Assembly (NCBI RefSeq): GCF_009755815.1
Contig: NZ_WRPK01000010.1
Location: forward strand, 248,001-312,000
Length of the DNA: 64,000 bases
Reading direction: 5' to 3'
Source of the DNA: Flavisphingomonas formosensis
GTDB lineage: Bacteria > Pseudomonadota > Alphaproteobacteria > Sphingomonadales > Sphingomonadaceae
Shown: positions 1 through 8,239 of the stretch, in pieces
How positions within the stretch are numbered: position 1 is the first letter of the stretch
How the letters are laid out: every line of letters starts with the position of its first letter
Translations under genes and position numbers: made by a program
The notes under the pieces: model-generated
Seen by the model: the letters and a program-made list of their open reading frames with translations, nothing else
The model's database searches: none
What the model was told of the DNA's origin: nothing

Positions 1-972
1 ATTATGGATGTCCGCTCCCTGCTGCGCGTCCAGCGCCTCGATCGAGGAAAGGCGGCTGTCCTGCTGCGTGTTGGTCGCATCGATGGTGGAGAGATGGGAA
101 TCGATGTTGGTGAGATGCGTGTTCTGCTGGGTGTTGACCGCCTCGGCAGCGGTGATGCGCGTCTCGTGATCGGCCACCTGCGTGCTCAGCGTCGAAACAC
201 TGGATTGGACGCCCTGCACGGTGCTGTCGACATAGGCCTTGTTGGCGGCGTCCGTGGCGGCAACCGGGGTGCCGACATTCTGGACGCGGTTGCCCCCCAT
301 ATCGACGGTGGCACCGCTGGCGACGGCGAGCTTGCTGCCGACCGTCAAGGTCCCGTTGACCTTCGCGTTGGTCGCCACCGAGAGATCGACGACCGCCGTG
401 CTGCCGGCGCTGAGGCTGCCCGCCGTCAGCGAACCCGTGACCTTCACGTTGCCGCTGGCGTTGATGAAGCCGGCATTGAGATTTGCCGTCTGGATCGTGC
501 CGCTGTTGACGATGTTGACTGTGTTGATCTGCTTGGCCTGCACGATCCCGGTAAACCCGACCTGCCCGTTGAACTGCACGCCCCCATTGAAGGTCGTGCC
601 GCCATTGAAGGTGGCGCTGGCGTTGGAGGTCAGATTGCCTTGGGGATCGACCGCAAAGCCGGTGCCGGTATCGTTGCCGACTTCCAGCCGATCGAAAGGG
701 ATGAATTCGTCGGGATCATGCCCGGTCAGGCCAGTACCGCAGTCGCTGTCGAACACGACGGCGAACGTCCCACCGGAACCTTGGCAGACGACACTCTCAG
801 ATCGATTGGTAAAATAGCTGTCGGTGAACCGAACCTCCGCCTGCGCCGGCGCCGGCGCGAGGCCGGCCGCTATGAAGGGAGCCAGCGCGCCCGCCGCCAA
901 CAGGCGGCCCCTGCCGGCTGCCTTCCGGGAAGAATAGACAGATGATTTCCGATTAGCCGATGCATAGGTCAT
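1..972 (-). CDS. Secreted coiled-coil surface protein, YadA/tail-fibre-like (partial; C-terminus outside window)
   Basis: The minus strand is open without a stop from ATG 972 to the left edge (324 codons). GGGGAG stands 7-8 bases before the ATG. Residues 1 to about 48 look like a long signal peptide: a basic start, a hydrophobic stretch and an APAQA|EV cleavage site. Two cysteines follow within the next 45 residues. Gly/Asn/Thr-rich segments with repeated FNGG come next. Then comes NRVQNVGTPVAATDAANKAY, a motif shared by trimeric autotransporter heads and phage tail fibres. Last is a heptad-like stalk with repeated NTQQ units and S/T-I-D/E-S/A steps. The YadA-like membrane anchor, if present, lies beyond the window. 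The role is probably a surface adhesin or fibre; which of the two cannot be decided here. A CadC-like regulator lies upstream on the same strand. Confidence 0.75.
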   Translation of the reverse strand, partial: MTYASANRKSSVYSSRKAAGRGRLLAAGALAPFIAAGLAPAPAQAEVRFTDSYFTNRSESVVCQGSGGTFAVVFDSDCGTGLTGHDPDEFIPFDRLEVGNDTGTGFAVDPQGNLTSNASATFNGGTTFNGGVQFNGQVGFTGIVQAKQINTVNIVNSGTIQTANLNAGFINASGNVKVTGSLTAGSLSAGSTAVVDLSVATNAKVNGTLTVGSKLAVASGATVDMGGNRVQNVGTPVAATDAANKAYVDSTVQGVQSSVSTLSTQVADHETRITAAEAVNTQQNTHLTNIDSHLSTIDATNTQQDSRLSSIEALDAQQGADIHN

Positions 973-1179
973 GCGCGTGACTCCCCTGGTTGAAACTCGT
1001 CCGAGCCGGGCGGCGTCGGCAGCTTCGGCAGGCGTGACGGGGCGGCAGCAGGCGGGCGCCCTCGCGCCGCCGGCATATGCATGGTCCCCGTTCTTTCTGC
1101 GGAAGCGCCAGGCGGCGCCCTCTGGGGATCGGGCTAAGGGAAAGCCGCGGGACGCCGAAAGGACGGTGGCCTGATGATT

Positions 1180-1225
1180 GGCCGATCCGCCCCCGATCTT
1201 TTGCCGATCGGGCGGCGGATCGGCC
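1180..1225 (-). terminator. Strong hairpin at the stop codon of the CadC-like regulator gene
   Basis: Arms 1180-1198 and 1206-1225 pair over about 19 bp with a single-base bulge around a 7-base loop. The stem touches the last base of the regulator stop codon (1225-1227). No T-tract follows on the minus strand, so this is either a weak intrinsic terminator or an mRNA-stabilising 3' structure. It separates the regulator from the surface-protein gene, whose start lies about 210 bases further on. Apart from this hairpin I see nothing in 973-1224. Confidence 0.5.
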
Positions 1226-3144
1226 TATATTCCCGCTGCGGAGAGAGGATTGCCGCCCCGCACGCGCCAGAAATCGAACAGGCCGAGCTCGCGCAGCACC
1301 GCCTGCAGCGCCGGCTCGGTCCACAGCGGCCGGACCATGGTCTGGAGCAGCACCCAGGTCGGCGCCTCGGCGCGGCCGACAGGCGACAGGAAGATTCGGC
1401 GGATGAGCGCCAGGCAGGCTTCGCGCCGGCCGATCATCGCAAGCGCGAAGACCGAGATCGGCCAGAACAGAGGCAGCGGACCTTCGAGCGGCGCCAGGAA
1501 GGTCGCGATCCGGGGTGAGGCCGGATCGCGCATGCAGGCGAGGAGATCCGCGAAATAGGCGACGGCCGCGCCCGCCTCCGCGGAGGGATCCGCGATCAGC
1601 GCCTGTGCCTCGTCCAGCCGGCGAAGCGATACGGCACGGCAGATGGCGAAACGCCAGATGCCGAGATCGTCGCGCCACTGCATACGCACCTTGGCCAGGA
1701 AGCTCTCCAATTCCTCCTCACGGCCAGCCGCTTCCAGCACGCGCAGGAGGAGGAAGGCGGCATCCGCATTCAGGGGATCGAGGTTCCAGGCGCGCTGGAG
1801 CAGCTCTATCGCGCGATCGTTGCGCCCGACGTCGGCGTAGAAGGTGCCCGCCCGGTAGAGCGCGTCCGGGCTCGACGGGCCGAGTTCGAGCGCGCGGACC
1901 AGCAGGCGCTCGACGGCCTGCCACTGGCCGCTGCGATCGGTGGCGGCGGCGAGCAGAGCATAGGCGTCGGCATTGCGCGCATCCGCCCGGATCGCCTGGC
2001 GCGCGGCCTCTCGGGCGGCAGCGCGGCCCGGCGGCACGGGTAGGTCCGGATCGAGCCGCGCCTGGGTCATGAGCTGGGCGGTGCCGAGCAGCGTCCAGCC
2101 GGCCGAATAGTCCGCGGCACGGGCGAGCGCCTGCTTCAAGACCGGGATCGCCTCGCCGGGCTGCGGCGGATCCTGCAGCAGGAGGCCGCGGCCCTGCAGG
2201 AACAGCCTGTAGCTGACCGGATCGATCGTGCCGCCGGCCGGTCCCTCCACCAGGGACTGGCGCATGATCGCAGCCGTGTCGCGCGCCACCCGCGCCCGCA
2301 GCAGCGACAGCGTCTCGCTCGCGACAGGATATTGGCGCGACCACAAGGTCGTCTCGCTGGCAGCGTCGATCAGATCCAGCGTCACCGTCTCGGCGCCGCC
2401 CAGCTCGGACACCGCGCCGTCGATGAGATGGCTCGCGCCGAGCAGCTTCGCCGCCTCGGCCTTGCGCGCACCGCGCAGCGCGAAGGTGGAAGAGCGGGCG
2501 ACGACGTCGATCTCGGCTACGCCGACCAACGCCCCGATCAAGGCATCGGCAAGGCCGTCCGCGATCACGCGCTGGTCCGGCCTGTCCACATCGAACGGCA
2601 GGACGGCGATGCGCGCGCGCGCCGCCGCCGCAGGCCTCGTCCACCAGAACGCGCCGCCGCATGCCGCCACGCCCGCCGCGGCGCCGAGGGCGAGGAGCAT
2701 GGTCCGGCGGTCGGGCCGGCGAGCCGCGGTGATCGACCTGACTTCGATGTCGATCCGCTCGTCCGCCGCTATCGGCGCGACGGGCGCCGGCGAGCCGCGG
2801 ATCTCCCGCAGCCGGTAACCGACGCGCGGGACCGTCTCCAGCGCGAAGGAGCGTCCATCGTCCAGCGCCGCAAGCTTGCGAATTCGCGACATCACGCGAT
2901 TGATCGCGTCCTCGCCGACCGCACGTCCCGCCCAGCACCGCGCGACCAGCTCCTCGCGCGACACGGTGCGCCCACCGGCCCCGGCGAGCAGCGTCAGGAC
3001 CTGCATCACGCGAGGCTCGATCGTGATCCGTTCGTCGACGGATCGGATTTCCAGGAGGGACGGCCAGATCTCGACCGTCCCTATGCTGAATTGCGGCTCG
3101 TGCGCGAGGATGATCCCTTCGCCGGCGCTCGCCCGTGAAGCCAT
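1225..3144 (-). CDS. CadC/ToxR-like membrane-anchored winged-helix regulator with TPR domain
   Basis: 639 aa. Residues about 18-115 form an OmpR/PhoB-type winged helix (EPRVMQVLTLLA, then SREELVARCW and VPRVGYRLRE). There is no receiver domain. A single membrane segment at about 148-168 follows a basic RRPDRR stretch. A periplasmic part begins IAVLPFDVDRPD, as in TolB/FlgO-like modules of such regulators, and leads into several TPR-like helices (about 330-480). This is the CadC/ToxR layout: a cytoplasmic DNA-binding head and a periplasmic sensor. The next gene on the same strand is the secreted surface protein at 972, a possible target (inference only). The signal it senses cannot be told from sequence. 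Confidence 0.8.
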   Translation of the reverse strand: MASRASAGEGIILAHEPQFSIGTVEIWPSLLEIRSVDERITIEPRVMQVLTLLAGAGGRTVSREELVARCWAGRAVGEDAINRVMSRIRKLAALDDGRSFALETVPRVGYRLREIRGSPAPVAPIAADERIDIEVRSITAARRPDRRTMLLALGAAAGVAACGGAFWWTRPAAAARARIAVLPFDVDRPDQRVIADGLADALIGALVGVAEIDVVARSSTFALRGARKAEAAKLLGASHLIDGAVSELGGAETVTLDLIDAASETTLWSRQYPVASETLSLLRARVARDTAAIMRQSLVEGPAGGTIDPVSYRLFLQGRGLLLQDPPQPGEAIPVLKQALARAADYSAGWTLLGTAQLMTQARLDPDLPVPPGRAAAREAARQAIRADARNADAYALLAAATDRSGQWQAVERLLVRALELGPSSPDALYRAGTFYADVGRNDRAIELLQRAWNLDPLNADAAFLLLRVLEAAGREEELESFLAKVRMQWRDDLGIWRFAICRAVSLRRLDEAQALIADPSAEAGAAVAYFADLLACMRDPASPRIATFLAPLEGPLPLFWPISVFALAMIGRREACLALIRRIFLSPVGRAEAPTWVLLQTMVRPLWTEPALQAVLRELGLFDFWRVRGGNPLSAAGI

Positions 3145-3289
3145 GCAGCGCTACCCCCTGTAGCCCGAAAGCCAAAGGCATCCCAAAAGCATGCCAAAGC
3201 GATTTCTTCCATGGCTTCCAAGGGATTGGAAGGGTGAATCGGACTGGTCGGAGAGAAAGGGCGCGGATCGGCGGGGGTGGCGCCTCGGT

Positions 3290-4084
3290 TCAGTCCTCCA
3301 CCGCCGGCCGCCAGGAAACGCCGTTGATGTGCCCGCCGCCGTCTACGAAGAAGGTATTGCCCGTCACATAGCCGCCGCCCTCGCTGGCCAGGAACACGCT
3401 CACCGGCCCGATGTCCTTGGTGGAATCGCCGAACCGCCCGGCCGGCACCTGTTGCAGGATCGCCGTCGCCATCTCCGGATTGGCCTCGAAATATTCGATC
3501 GCCAGCGGGCTGGTCGCCGACGGGCAGATGATGTTGCAGGTGATGCCGTGCGGCCCCCATTCCACCGCCGCCGTCCGGGTCAGCGCGCGCACCGCCTCCT
3601 TGCTGGCATTATAGGCGACCGTGAACATGTGCGCGTTGACGCCATTCAGCGAGCCGAGGTTGATGATCCGGCCATAGCGCTGCGCCTTCATCACCGGAAA
3701 GGCAGCCCGCATCGCGCGGAAGGCCGACCAGTAATTGAGGTCGAACGACCCGGCCATATCCTCGTCCGTGTGGTTCTCCAGCCGCTTGGGAAAGCTGCCG
3801 CCGGCATTGTTGACCAGGATATCGAGCCGCCCGCCGAGCTGTTCGACGGCAAGGCTCACCATCCGATCCACCTCATCGGCCTTGGACACGTCCACCGCCT
3901 GCGCAAAGGCCTGAACACCGTAGGTGTCGCGCAGCCACGCAGCCTCGCGCTCCGCCTCCTCGCCGCGGCGCTGGGCAATGACGATATCTGCCCCCGCTTC
4001 CGCTAGTGCGCGGGCGATGCCCTGCCCCACGCCCTGCCCGCCCCCGGTGACCAGCGCGGTGCGCCCTTCGAGCAGCTTGCCCAT
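3290..4084 (-). CDS. SDR-family NAD(P)-dependent oxidoreductase
   Basis: 264 aa, the usual length for classical short-chain dehydrogenases. The cofactor site TGGGQGVG is at residues 14-21, NNAG lies in the middle, the catalytic serine is in NLGSLNG, and the YxxxK pair is YNASK. It ends in VDGGGHINGVSW, a tail nearly repeated in the second SDR of this window (12725-13534), so the two look like paralogues. It lies 140 bp downstream of the Old Yellow Enzyme homologue on the same strand, which suggests a shared transcript for reduction or oxidation of a carbonyl substrate. The substrate is unknown. Confidence 0.88.
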   Translation of the reverse strand: MGKLLEGRTALVTGGGQGVGQGIARALAEAGADIVIAQRRGEEAEREAAWLRDTYGVQAFAQAVDVSKADEVDRMVSLAVEQLGGRLDILVNNAGGSFPKRLENHTDEDMAGSFDLNYWSAFRAMRAAFPVMKAQRYGRIINLGSLNGVNAHMFTVAYNASKEAVRALTRTAAVEWGPHGITCNIICPSATSPLAIEYFEANPEMATAILQQVPAGRFGDSTKDIGPVSVFLASEGGGYVTGNTFFVDGGGHINGVSWRPAVED

Positions 4085-4128
4085 CCTGCATTCTCCCTAT
4101 GTCGTTCAAAATGGTGGGGGGATCACCC

Positions 4129-4216
4129 GTCATCCTGACGAAAGTCAGGATCCATTGACGCTCCGCTGAAATGGCAGAGGGAACGCGAATGGATGCTGAC
4201 TTCCGTCAGCATGACG
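4129..4216. repeat. Bipartite palindromic repeat, family B (REPIN-like)
   Basis: Two small hairpins (CCTGAC-gaaa-GTCAGG and GCTGAC-ttcc-GTCAGC) stand in inverted orientation about 40 bases apart. Their flanks also pair, so the whole element can fold as one long stem. Related elements occur at 10083-10170, 31094-31238 and 40531-40613. It sits between the OYE gene and the SDR on their transcript. Confidence 0.7.
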
Positions 4217-4224
4217 AAGAAGGA

Positions 4225-5340
4225 TCACACCCCCAGCGCCGGATAATCCGTATACCCCCGCCGATCGTCGCCATCGCCGGTATAGAAGCTCTTGCGATCC
4301 GCCTTGGCCAGCGCCGCGCCCGTGCGGAACCGCTCGACCAGGTCGGGATTGGCGATGAAGGCATAGCCGAAAGACACCGCATCCGCCTTGCCCTCGGCCA
4401 GCACCGCGCGCGCCTTCTCCAGCGTCAGCCCGCAATTCTCGATCACCGGCCCGCTCCAATTGGCGCGCACGAGCTCCAGCGCGTCCTGCCCCGGAAGCGG
4501 AATGTGGATCAGATGAACATAGGCTAGACCGAGCCCGTCCACCGCCTTCAGCAGCGCCGCATAGGTCTCGTGCGGATCCGCGTCCGCCATGCCGTTCAAT
4601 GTCACGCCCGGGCAGATGCGAAAGCCCACCCGCCCAGGCCCGATCGCCGCGGCCAGCGCCTCCAGCGTCTCGACGACGAAGCGGATCCGATTCTCCACCG
4701 ATCCGCCGTAGCGATCGTTGCGCTGGTTGCTGTTCGAAGAGAGGAACTGCATCGGCAGATAGCCGCTCGCGCAATGCAGCTCGACCCCGTCGATCCCCGC
4801 ACGCCGCGCGTTGCGGGCGGCCGTCACATATTCCCCGATCACCCCGGCGATCTCGCCGGTCTCGAGCGCGCGCGGCATCTCCGTTTCCTGCGGCACGCCG
4901 TCCGGCCCGGGGATCTTGTCCGGGCAGAGGATGGCGGAGGGAGCGATCGTCTCGGCGTCGGGATGCTTGTTGGCGCGCACGCTGGCGCGACCGGTGTGCA
5001 TGAGTTGCATCACGATCCGCCCGCCCCCGCCGTGCACGGCGTCCGCCACCGCGCGCCAGCCCTCGACCTGCGCCTCGCTATGGATGCCGGGCGTGCGCCA
5101 ATAGCCCTTTCCGGCGGGGCTCGGCTGAGTCCCCTCGGTCACGATCAGGCCGGCCGAGGCGCGCTGGCGATAATAGTCGACCATGATCGGCGTCGGCTCG
5201 TCCTCCGGCCCCGCGCGGTCGCGGGTCATCGGCGCCATGACGATGCGGTTGGCGAGATCGAGCGCGCCCAGCCGGACCGGAGAGAAGATGTCGCTCTCAC
5301 CCGCGGCGTTTGCGCGCGTCTCCCGTTCAACGTCCGCCAA
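4225..5340 (-). CDS. Old Yellow Enzyme-family NADH:flavin oxidoreductase
   Basis: 371 aa from a TTG at 5340, which has GAGAGGAGGA ending five bases upstream. The frame stays open to 5526, but the extra residues do not look like the family. FMN-binding TIM barrel of the NemA/PETN-reductase type: SPVRLGALDLANRIVMAPMTR at the start, VMQLMHTGR, ELHCASGYL (His189, Tyr194), NDRYGGSVENR and GYAFIANPDL near the end. Members reduce activated C=C bonds or nitro groups with NAD(P)H. The usual His-x-x-His/Asn pair reads His189-x-x-Ser192, and the usual FLDP is FLSS, so the substrate pocket is atypical. It is divergent from an AraC regulator and upstream of an SDR. Confidence 0.87.
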   Translation of the reverse strand: MADVERETRANAAGESDIFSPVRLGALDLANRIVMAPMTRDRAGPEDEPTPIMVDYYRQRASAGLIVTEGTQPSPAGKGYWRTPGIHSEAQVEGWRAVADAVHGGGGRIVMQLMHTGRASVRANKHPDAETIAPSAILCPDKIPGPDGVPQETEMPRALETGEIAGVIGEYVTAARNARRAGIDGVELHCASGYLPMQFLSSNSNQRNDRYGGSVENRIRFVVETLEALAAAIGPGRVGFRICPGVTLNGMADADPHETYAALLKAVDGLGLAYVHLIHIPLPGQDALELVRANWSGPVIENCGLTLEKARAVLAEGKADAVSFGYAFIANPDLVERFRTGAALAKADRKSFYTGDGDDRRGYTDYPALGV

Positions 5341-5463
5341 TCGATCCTCCTCTCCCGTTATCCCCCTCTGTCTCCCATCGCCTCTACGGCGGAAACAGCT
5401 TAAGGGCTCAAAGCCCATAACGGAACGGCTCATATGATGATCGACGGCGATCCCCTCCAATCC

Positions 5464-5581
5464 CCGTTCGTGCTGAGCTTGTCGAGACGCAGTCGACCGA
5501 AGGTCAACCACTCCCTTCTTCTTCAAGGTCTTGAAGGTGAGAGAAGAAAAGGGAGGGCTTCGACAAGCTCAGCCCAAACGG
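5464..5581. repeat. Inverted pair of family-A repeats (REPIN-like)
   Basis: A unit reading CGTTCGTGCTGAGCTTGTCG at the left is mirrored by CGACAAGCTCAGCCCAAACG at the right. Inner arms rich in CCCTTCTT/AAGAAAAGGG also pair. The same architecture occurs at 53814-53898, and a single half occurs at 34130-34164. It lies in the divergent gap (5341-5606) between the OYE gene and the AraC regulator. Promoters and any AraC site must share this gap; I could not identify them. Confidence 0.75.
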
Positions 5582-5606
5582 GAAAGCAAAGCATGCGCGC
5601 GTTGGC

Positions 5607-6689
5607 ATGACCCCGAAGAAGCACCTCTCCCGCCCCGCCCCCGGCCGCGCCTCGGCGGCGATCGCCCGCGACCTGCTCCGCCTCGTGCGCCAGCATGGCG
5701 GCGATCCGGCGCGGATCCTGCGCGAGGCGGAGCTGTCACCGCTCGCCCCCTCGCTGCTCGGCCCCTCCTTGCGTGACCCTCAGGCGAGCCGCGCGCCGCT
5801 GAGCCACGCCCAGTTCGCCCGGCTCTACGCCCATTGCACCTGGGCGCTCGACGCCGCCGCAGCCCGGCAGGAAGGGCGCGAGCCGCTGACCAAGCTCGGT
5901 ATCGACATGCTCTGCCACTGCGTGATCACCACCCGCACGATGCGAGACGCGATCCTGCGAGCCGATCGGTTCGCGCTGCTGCTCGGCCCCCGGCTGGCCC
6001 GGTTCGACCTCATGGTGGAGGACGGCGTCGCACGCCTGCGCATGGCGACCCAGCGCCAGCACCGCAACGCCTGCGCCTATCTGTCCGATCTCACCGGCCT
6101 CGCCACCTATCACCGCCTGTTCGGCTGGCTGATCGGCGAATCCATCCCCCTGCTGCGCGTCGAGATGCGCTATGCCCCGCTGCTGGGCGCGACCACCACC
6201 GCCTGGCTGATGCCACACGCCATCCATCACGACGCGCCCGAAAACGCCCTCCACTTCCCCGCCGCCTGTCTCGATCGCCCGGTGGTGCGCAGCCCCGCCG
6301 AGCTGGAGGCATTCATCGCCGCCTTCCCCTTCGACCTGGAGCAGCCCCAGTCGAAGCACATGCCGCTCTCCGAACGCATCGCACGCCTGCTCGTCACCAC
6401 GCTCGCCAGCGGCGAACCGCTACCGACCGCGGCGCGCCTCGGACAGCAGCTGAGCATCAGCATCGCCACCTTGAAACGACGCCTCGCGACGGAAGGAACG
6501 TCGCTGTCACTCCTCAAGGAACAGGCACGACGCGAGGCCGCGGCCCGTCTCCTCGCCGACCACCGCCTGTCGATCACCGAGATCGCGCAGCGGCTCTTCT
6601 TCAGCGATGCGGGCGCATTTCGACGGGCGTTTCAGCGATGGCATGGGCGCTCGCCGACGCGGTGGCGAACCGTCGCGCGGACCTTGTAG
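5607..6689 (+). CDS. AraC-family transcriptional regulator
   Basis: 360 aa. The C-terminal 100 residues carry the paired helix-turn-helix of AraC proteins (ATLKRRLATEGTSLSLLKEQ, then LSITEIAQRLFFSDAGAFRR and WHGRSPTRWR). The N-terminal 200 residues resemble the arabinose-binding-like domain of OruR/ArgR-type members (GIDMLCHCVITTRTMRDAI, TGLATYHRLFGWLIGE). It is transcribed away from the OYE and SDR genes across a 266-bp gap, and is therefore their likely regulator. The inducer is unknown. Confidence 0.87.
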   Translation: MTPKKHLSRPAPGRASAAIARDLLRLVRQHGGDPARILREAELSPLAPSLLGPSLRDPQASRAPLSHAQFARLYAHCTWALDAAAARQEGREPLTKLGIDMLCHCVITTRTMRDAILRADRFALLLGPRLARFDLMVEDGVARLRMATQRQHRNACAYLSDLTGLATYHRLFGWLIGESIPLLRVEMRYAPLLGATTTAWLMPHAIHHDAPENALHFPAACLDRPVVRSPAELEAFIAAFPFDLEQPQSKHMPLSERIARLLVTTLASGEPLPTAARLGQQLSISIATLKRRLATEGTSLSLLKEQARREAAARLLADHRLSITEIAQRLFFSDAGAFRRAFQRWHGRSPTRWRTVARTL

Positions 6690-6722
6690 ACCGGATTGTC
6701 TGACTTTGGTGGGAAGCGGACG

Positions 6723-7091
6723 CTACGCTCTATGCAGATGGGCGTCGTCCACGGCTCTATCCAACAACAGCCGGAATCGGCCTTGCCCGATCCGCTTGCG
6801 AAACTCCTCAAGAGACTCGATTTGAATATCAACCGGCGGTCCACCCACTACGCGAGTTCGTTTAAAGCTCAAACGAGGTAGCTCGAAATGAACGATGATT
6901 TCGCCGTCGATCAGCACCAAAAGTTCGTCCCCGGAGTCCTCCGGAGTGTCGCGCAGTATGTGGAAAACCGATCCACCTGAACGGATTGAATCGACTGCTC
7001 CCAATAAATCCCGAGACAGCGCGTTGTGCGGCGCTTCTCGCGTAAACCGGATGGCGTCGACATCGTAACGCTCGGTCAGCCGATTCCGCAC
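6723..7091 (-). CDS. Hypothetical protein, unrecognised
   Basis: About 122 aa from a GTG at 7091 that has GGAAGGA six bases upstream; a TTG at 7109 is also open. I recognise no family. The sequence is soluble, mixed alpha/beta, with an acidic middle (TPEDSGDELLVLIDGE) and a basic C-terminus. There is no signal peptide or membrane segment. It faces the AraC gene tail to tail (33-bp gap). Base composition is lower in G+C than in the surrounding genes, as for the next two genes, which suggests transferred or poorly adapted DNA. Confidence 0.5.
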   Translation of the reverse strand: MRNRLTERYDVDAIRFTREAPHNALSRDLLGAVDSIRSGGSVFHILRDTPEDSGDELLVLIDGEIIVHFELPRLSFKRTRVVGGPPVDIQIESLEEFRKRIGQGRFRLLLDRAVDDAHLHRA

Positions 7092-7208
7092 GTCCTGTTC
7101 CTTCCGCAAACCTACTATGGATGCGACTGCTTATGTCCGCAACTGGGGCGTTAGCCGCGGTTCCCCCTAGCGACGCGGTGCCCGGCGTCGGACGGCAAAA
7201 AATGGTGG

Positions 7209-7493
7209 TCAGGGGACGTTGCGGACTTTAAGGTAAGCAGCCTGCTCCGCCGCCTCCTCGTCGGAATAGAAGTGGTCCGGTACCCCTTCACAGGGTATAT
7301 AGTCGCCGTAATCCAGCCGTTCATTATACATCTGCATCGCTTGGTGCCATGACGAGGCTCGGAGACTGAAAACAAGCTTTGCTCCGGGAACTAGCGTTGG
7401 CCGGAGGTCATCGTTTCGTTGGCGGACGGGGCCGAACTCGCCACCATCGTCGTTTTCCCAGTATTCATGCACCAACTCGGCCATTGCCTGCAT
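7209..7493 (-). CDS. Small acidic hypothetical protein
   Basis: 94 aa from ATG 7493; ATG 7484 is an alternative and neither has a strong ribosome site. It is rich in Glu, Asp and aromatic residues (VHEYWENDDGGEFGP, EGVPDHFYSDEEAAEQAAY). I recognise no family. It is cytoplasmic by appearance. It shares the lower-GC patch with its neighbours and lies about 120 bp from each of them. Confidence 0.5.
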   Translation of the reverse strand: MQAMAELVHEYWENDDGGEFGPVRQRNDDLRPTLVPGAKLVFSLRASSWHQAMQMYNERLDYGDYIPCEGVPDHFYSDEEAAEQAAYLKVRNVP

Positions 7494-7632
7494 TTAGCGT
7501 GCAGAATGACAGTCGCCAAGGGCATCACTAACCGTGCATCCATTTCCGAGCGTCCATGGCTGATCAGGCATCATATCTTCCGCCGAAACAGATAGAGAAA
7601 CTTTCCGGCACTGATTCCATAATGGTCGCGCT

Positions 7633-8199
7633 TCATTCAGAAGCCTTGAATTTATCGGCTACGATACAGCTCGCACTCTCACTCTCCCGAACCCATTCTT
7701 CCTTTTCTTTCTGCAAGGCCGCGGCGTTAGCAAGGTTGGCGCGCGATACCGTCGCTCTGCCCCAGGAGTCACAGACGAATGTCAAAAGTGTGTATCTGCA
7801 GCCTCTGAGCGCTCCGACCAGTGGGCCGGGATATTGCTCGATGGCTGCAATCCCGGGCCTATCGAAGATGTCCTCCAGAGCGAGCGATCTTTGCAAACTC
7901 AAAGCCCCGCCGACGATCGCGCTCGGATTGACAAAGGCTCGCTGAAGACGGTTTTGGCAGGCACTCCCACCACGTATCGTCACTCCATACCTATTCTTAT
8001 AAACAAAAGCAAACTCGTGACGCTGCCTCAAATGGGTGCCGGAACTCGGAAGTATTTCATCATAATAGCTTTCCGCGAACGGAAATGATTGGTTTCCATC
8101 AGCGGCCCTGCTCAGCCCGATACCTCTCAGAGCTCCTACGGACATCGGCAGCGCGATGCTCGCGACGAGAGCAACCGTGATGGCAAACCAAACTCGCAT
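7633..8199 (-). CDS. Hypothetical exported or membrane-anchored protein
   Basis: 188 aa from ATG 8199. This start puts an MRVWFAITVALVASIALPM signal sequence or anchor at the very N-terminus; the frame is open further upstream but reads as basic, low-complexity sequence. The mature part contains four cysteines (ACQN, GCRYT, VCDSWG, SCIVAD) that could form disulfides in the periplasm. A plus-strand frame of 129 codons (7556-7945) overlaps it but has no export signal and fits less well. The family is not recognised. Confidence 0.5.
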   Translation of the reverse strand: MRVWFAITVALVASIALPMSVGALRGIGLSRAADGNQSFPFAESYYDEILPSSGTHLRQRHEFAFVYKNRYGVTIRGGSACQNRLQRAFVNPSAIVGGALSLQRSLALEDIFDRPGIAAIEQYPGPLVGALRGCRYTLLTFVCDSWGRATVSRANLANAAALQKEKEEWVRESESASCIVADKFKASE

Positions 8200-8239
8200 C
8201 GCTTTCGAACGCCCCCATTCGATCGAACGCTGACACCCG

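Noticed and set aside
4-945. Plus-strand open frame of 313 codons at the left edge
   Set aside because: It is antisense to the well-supported minus-strand surface-protein gene, whose translation shows a signal peptide, repeats and a known motif. The plus frame is Arg/Gly/Asp-rich shadow sequence.
7556-7945. Plus-strand open frame of 129 codons
   Set aside because: Overlaps the minus-strand exported protein (7633-8199), which has a signal sequence and cysteine pattern. The plus frame has neither a ribosome site nor a recognisable feature.
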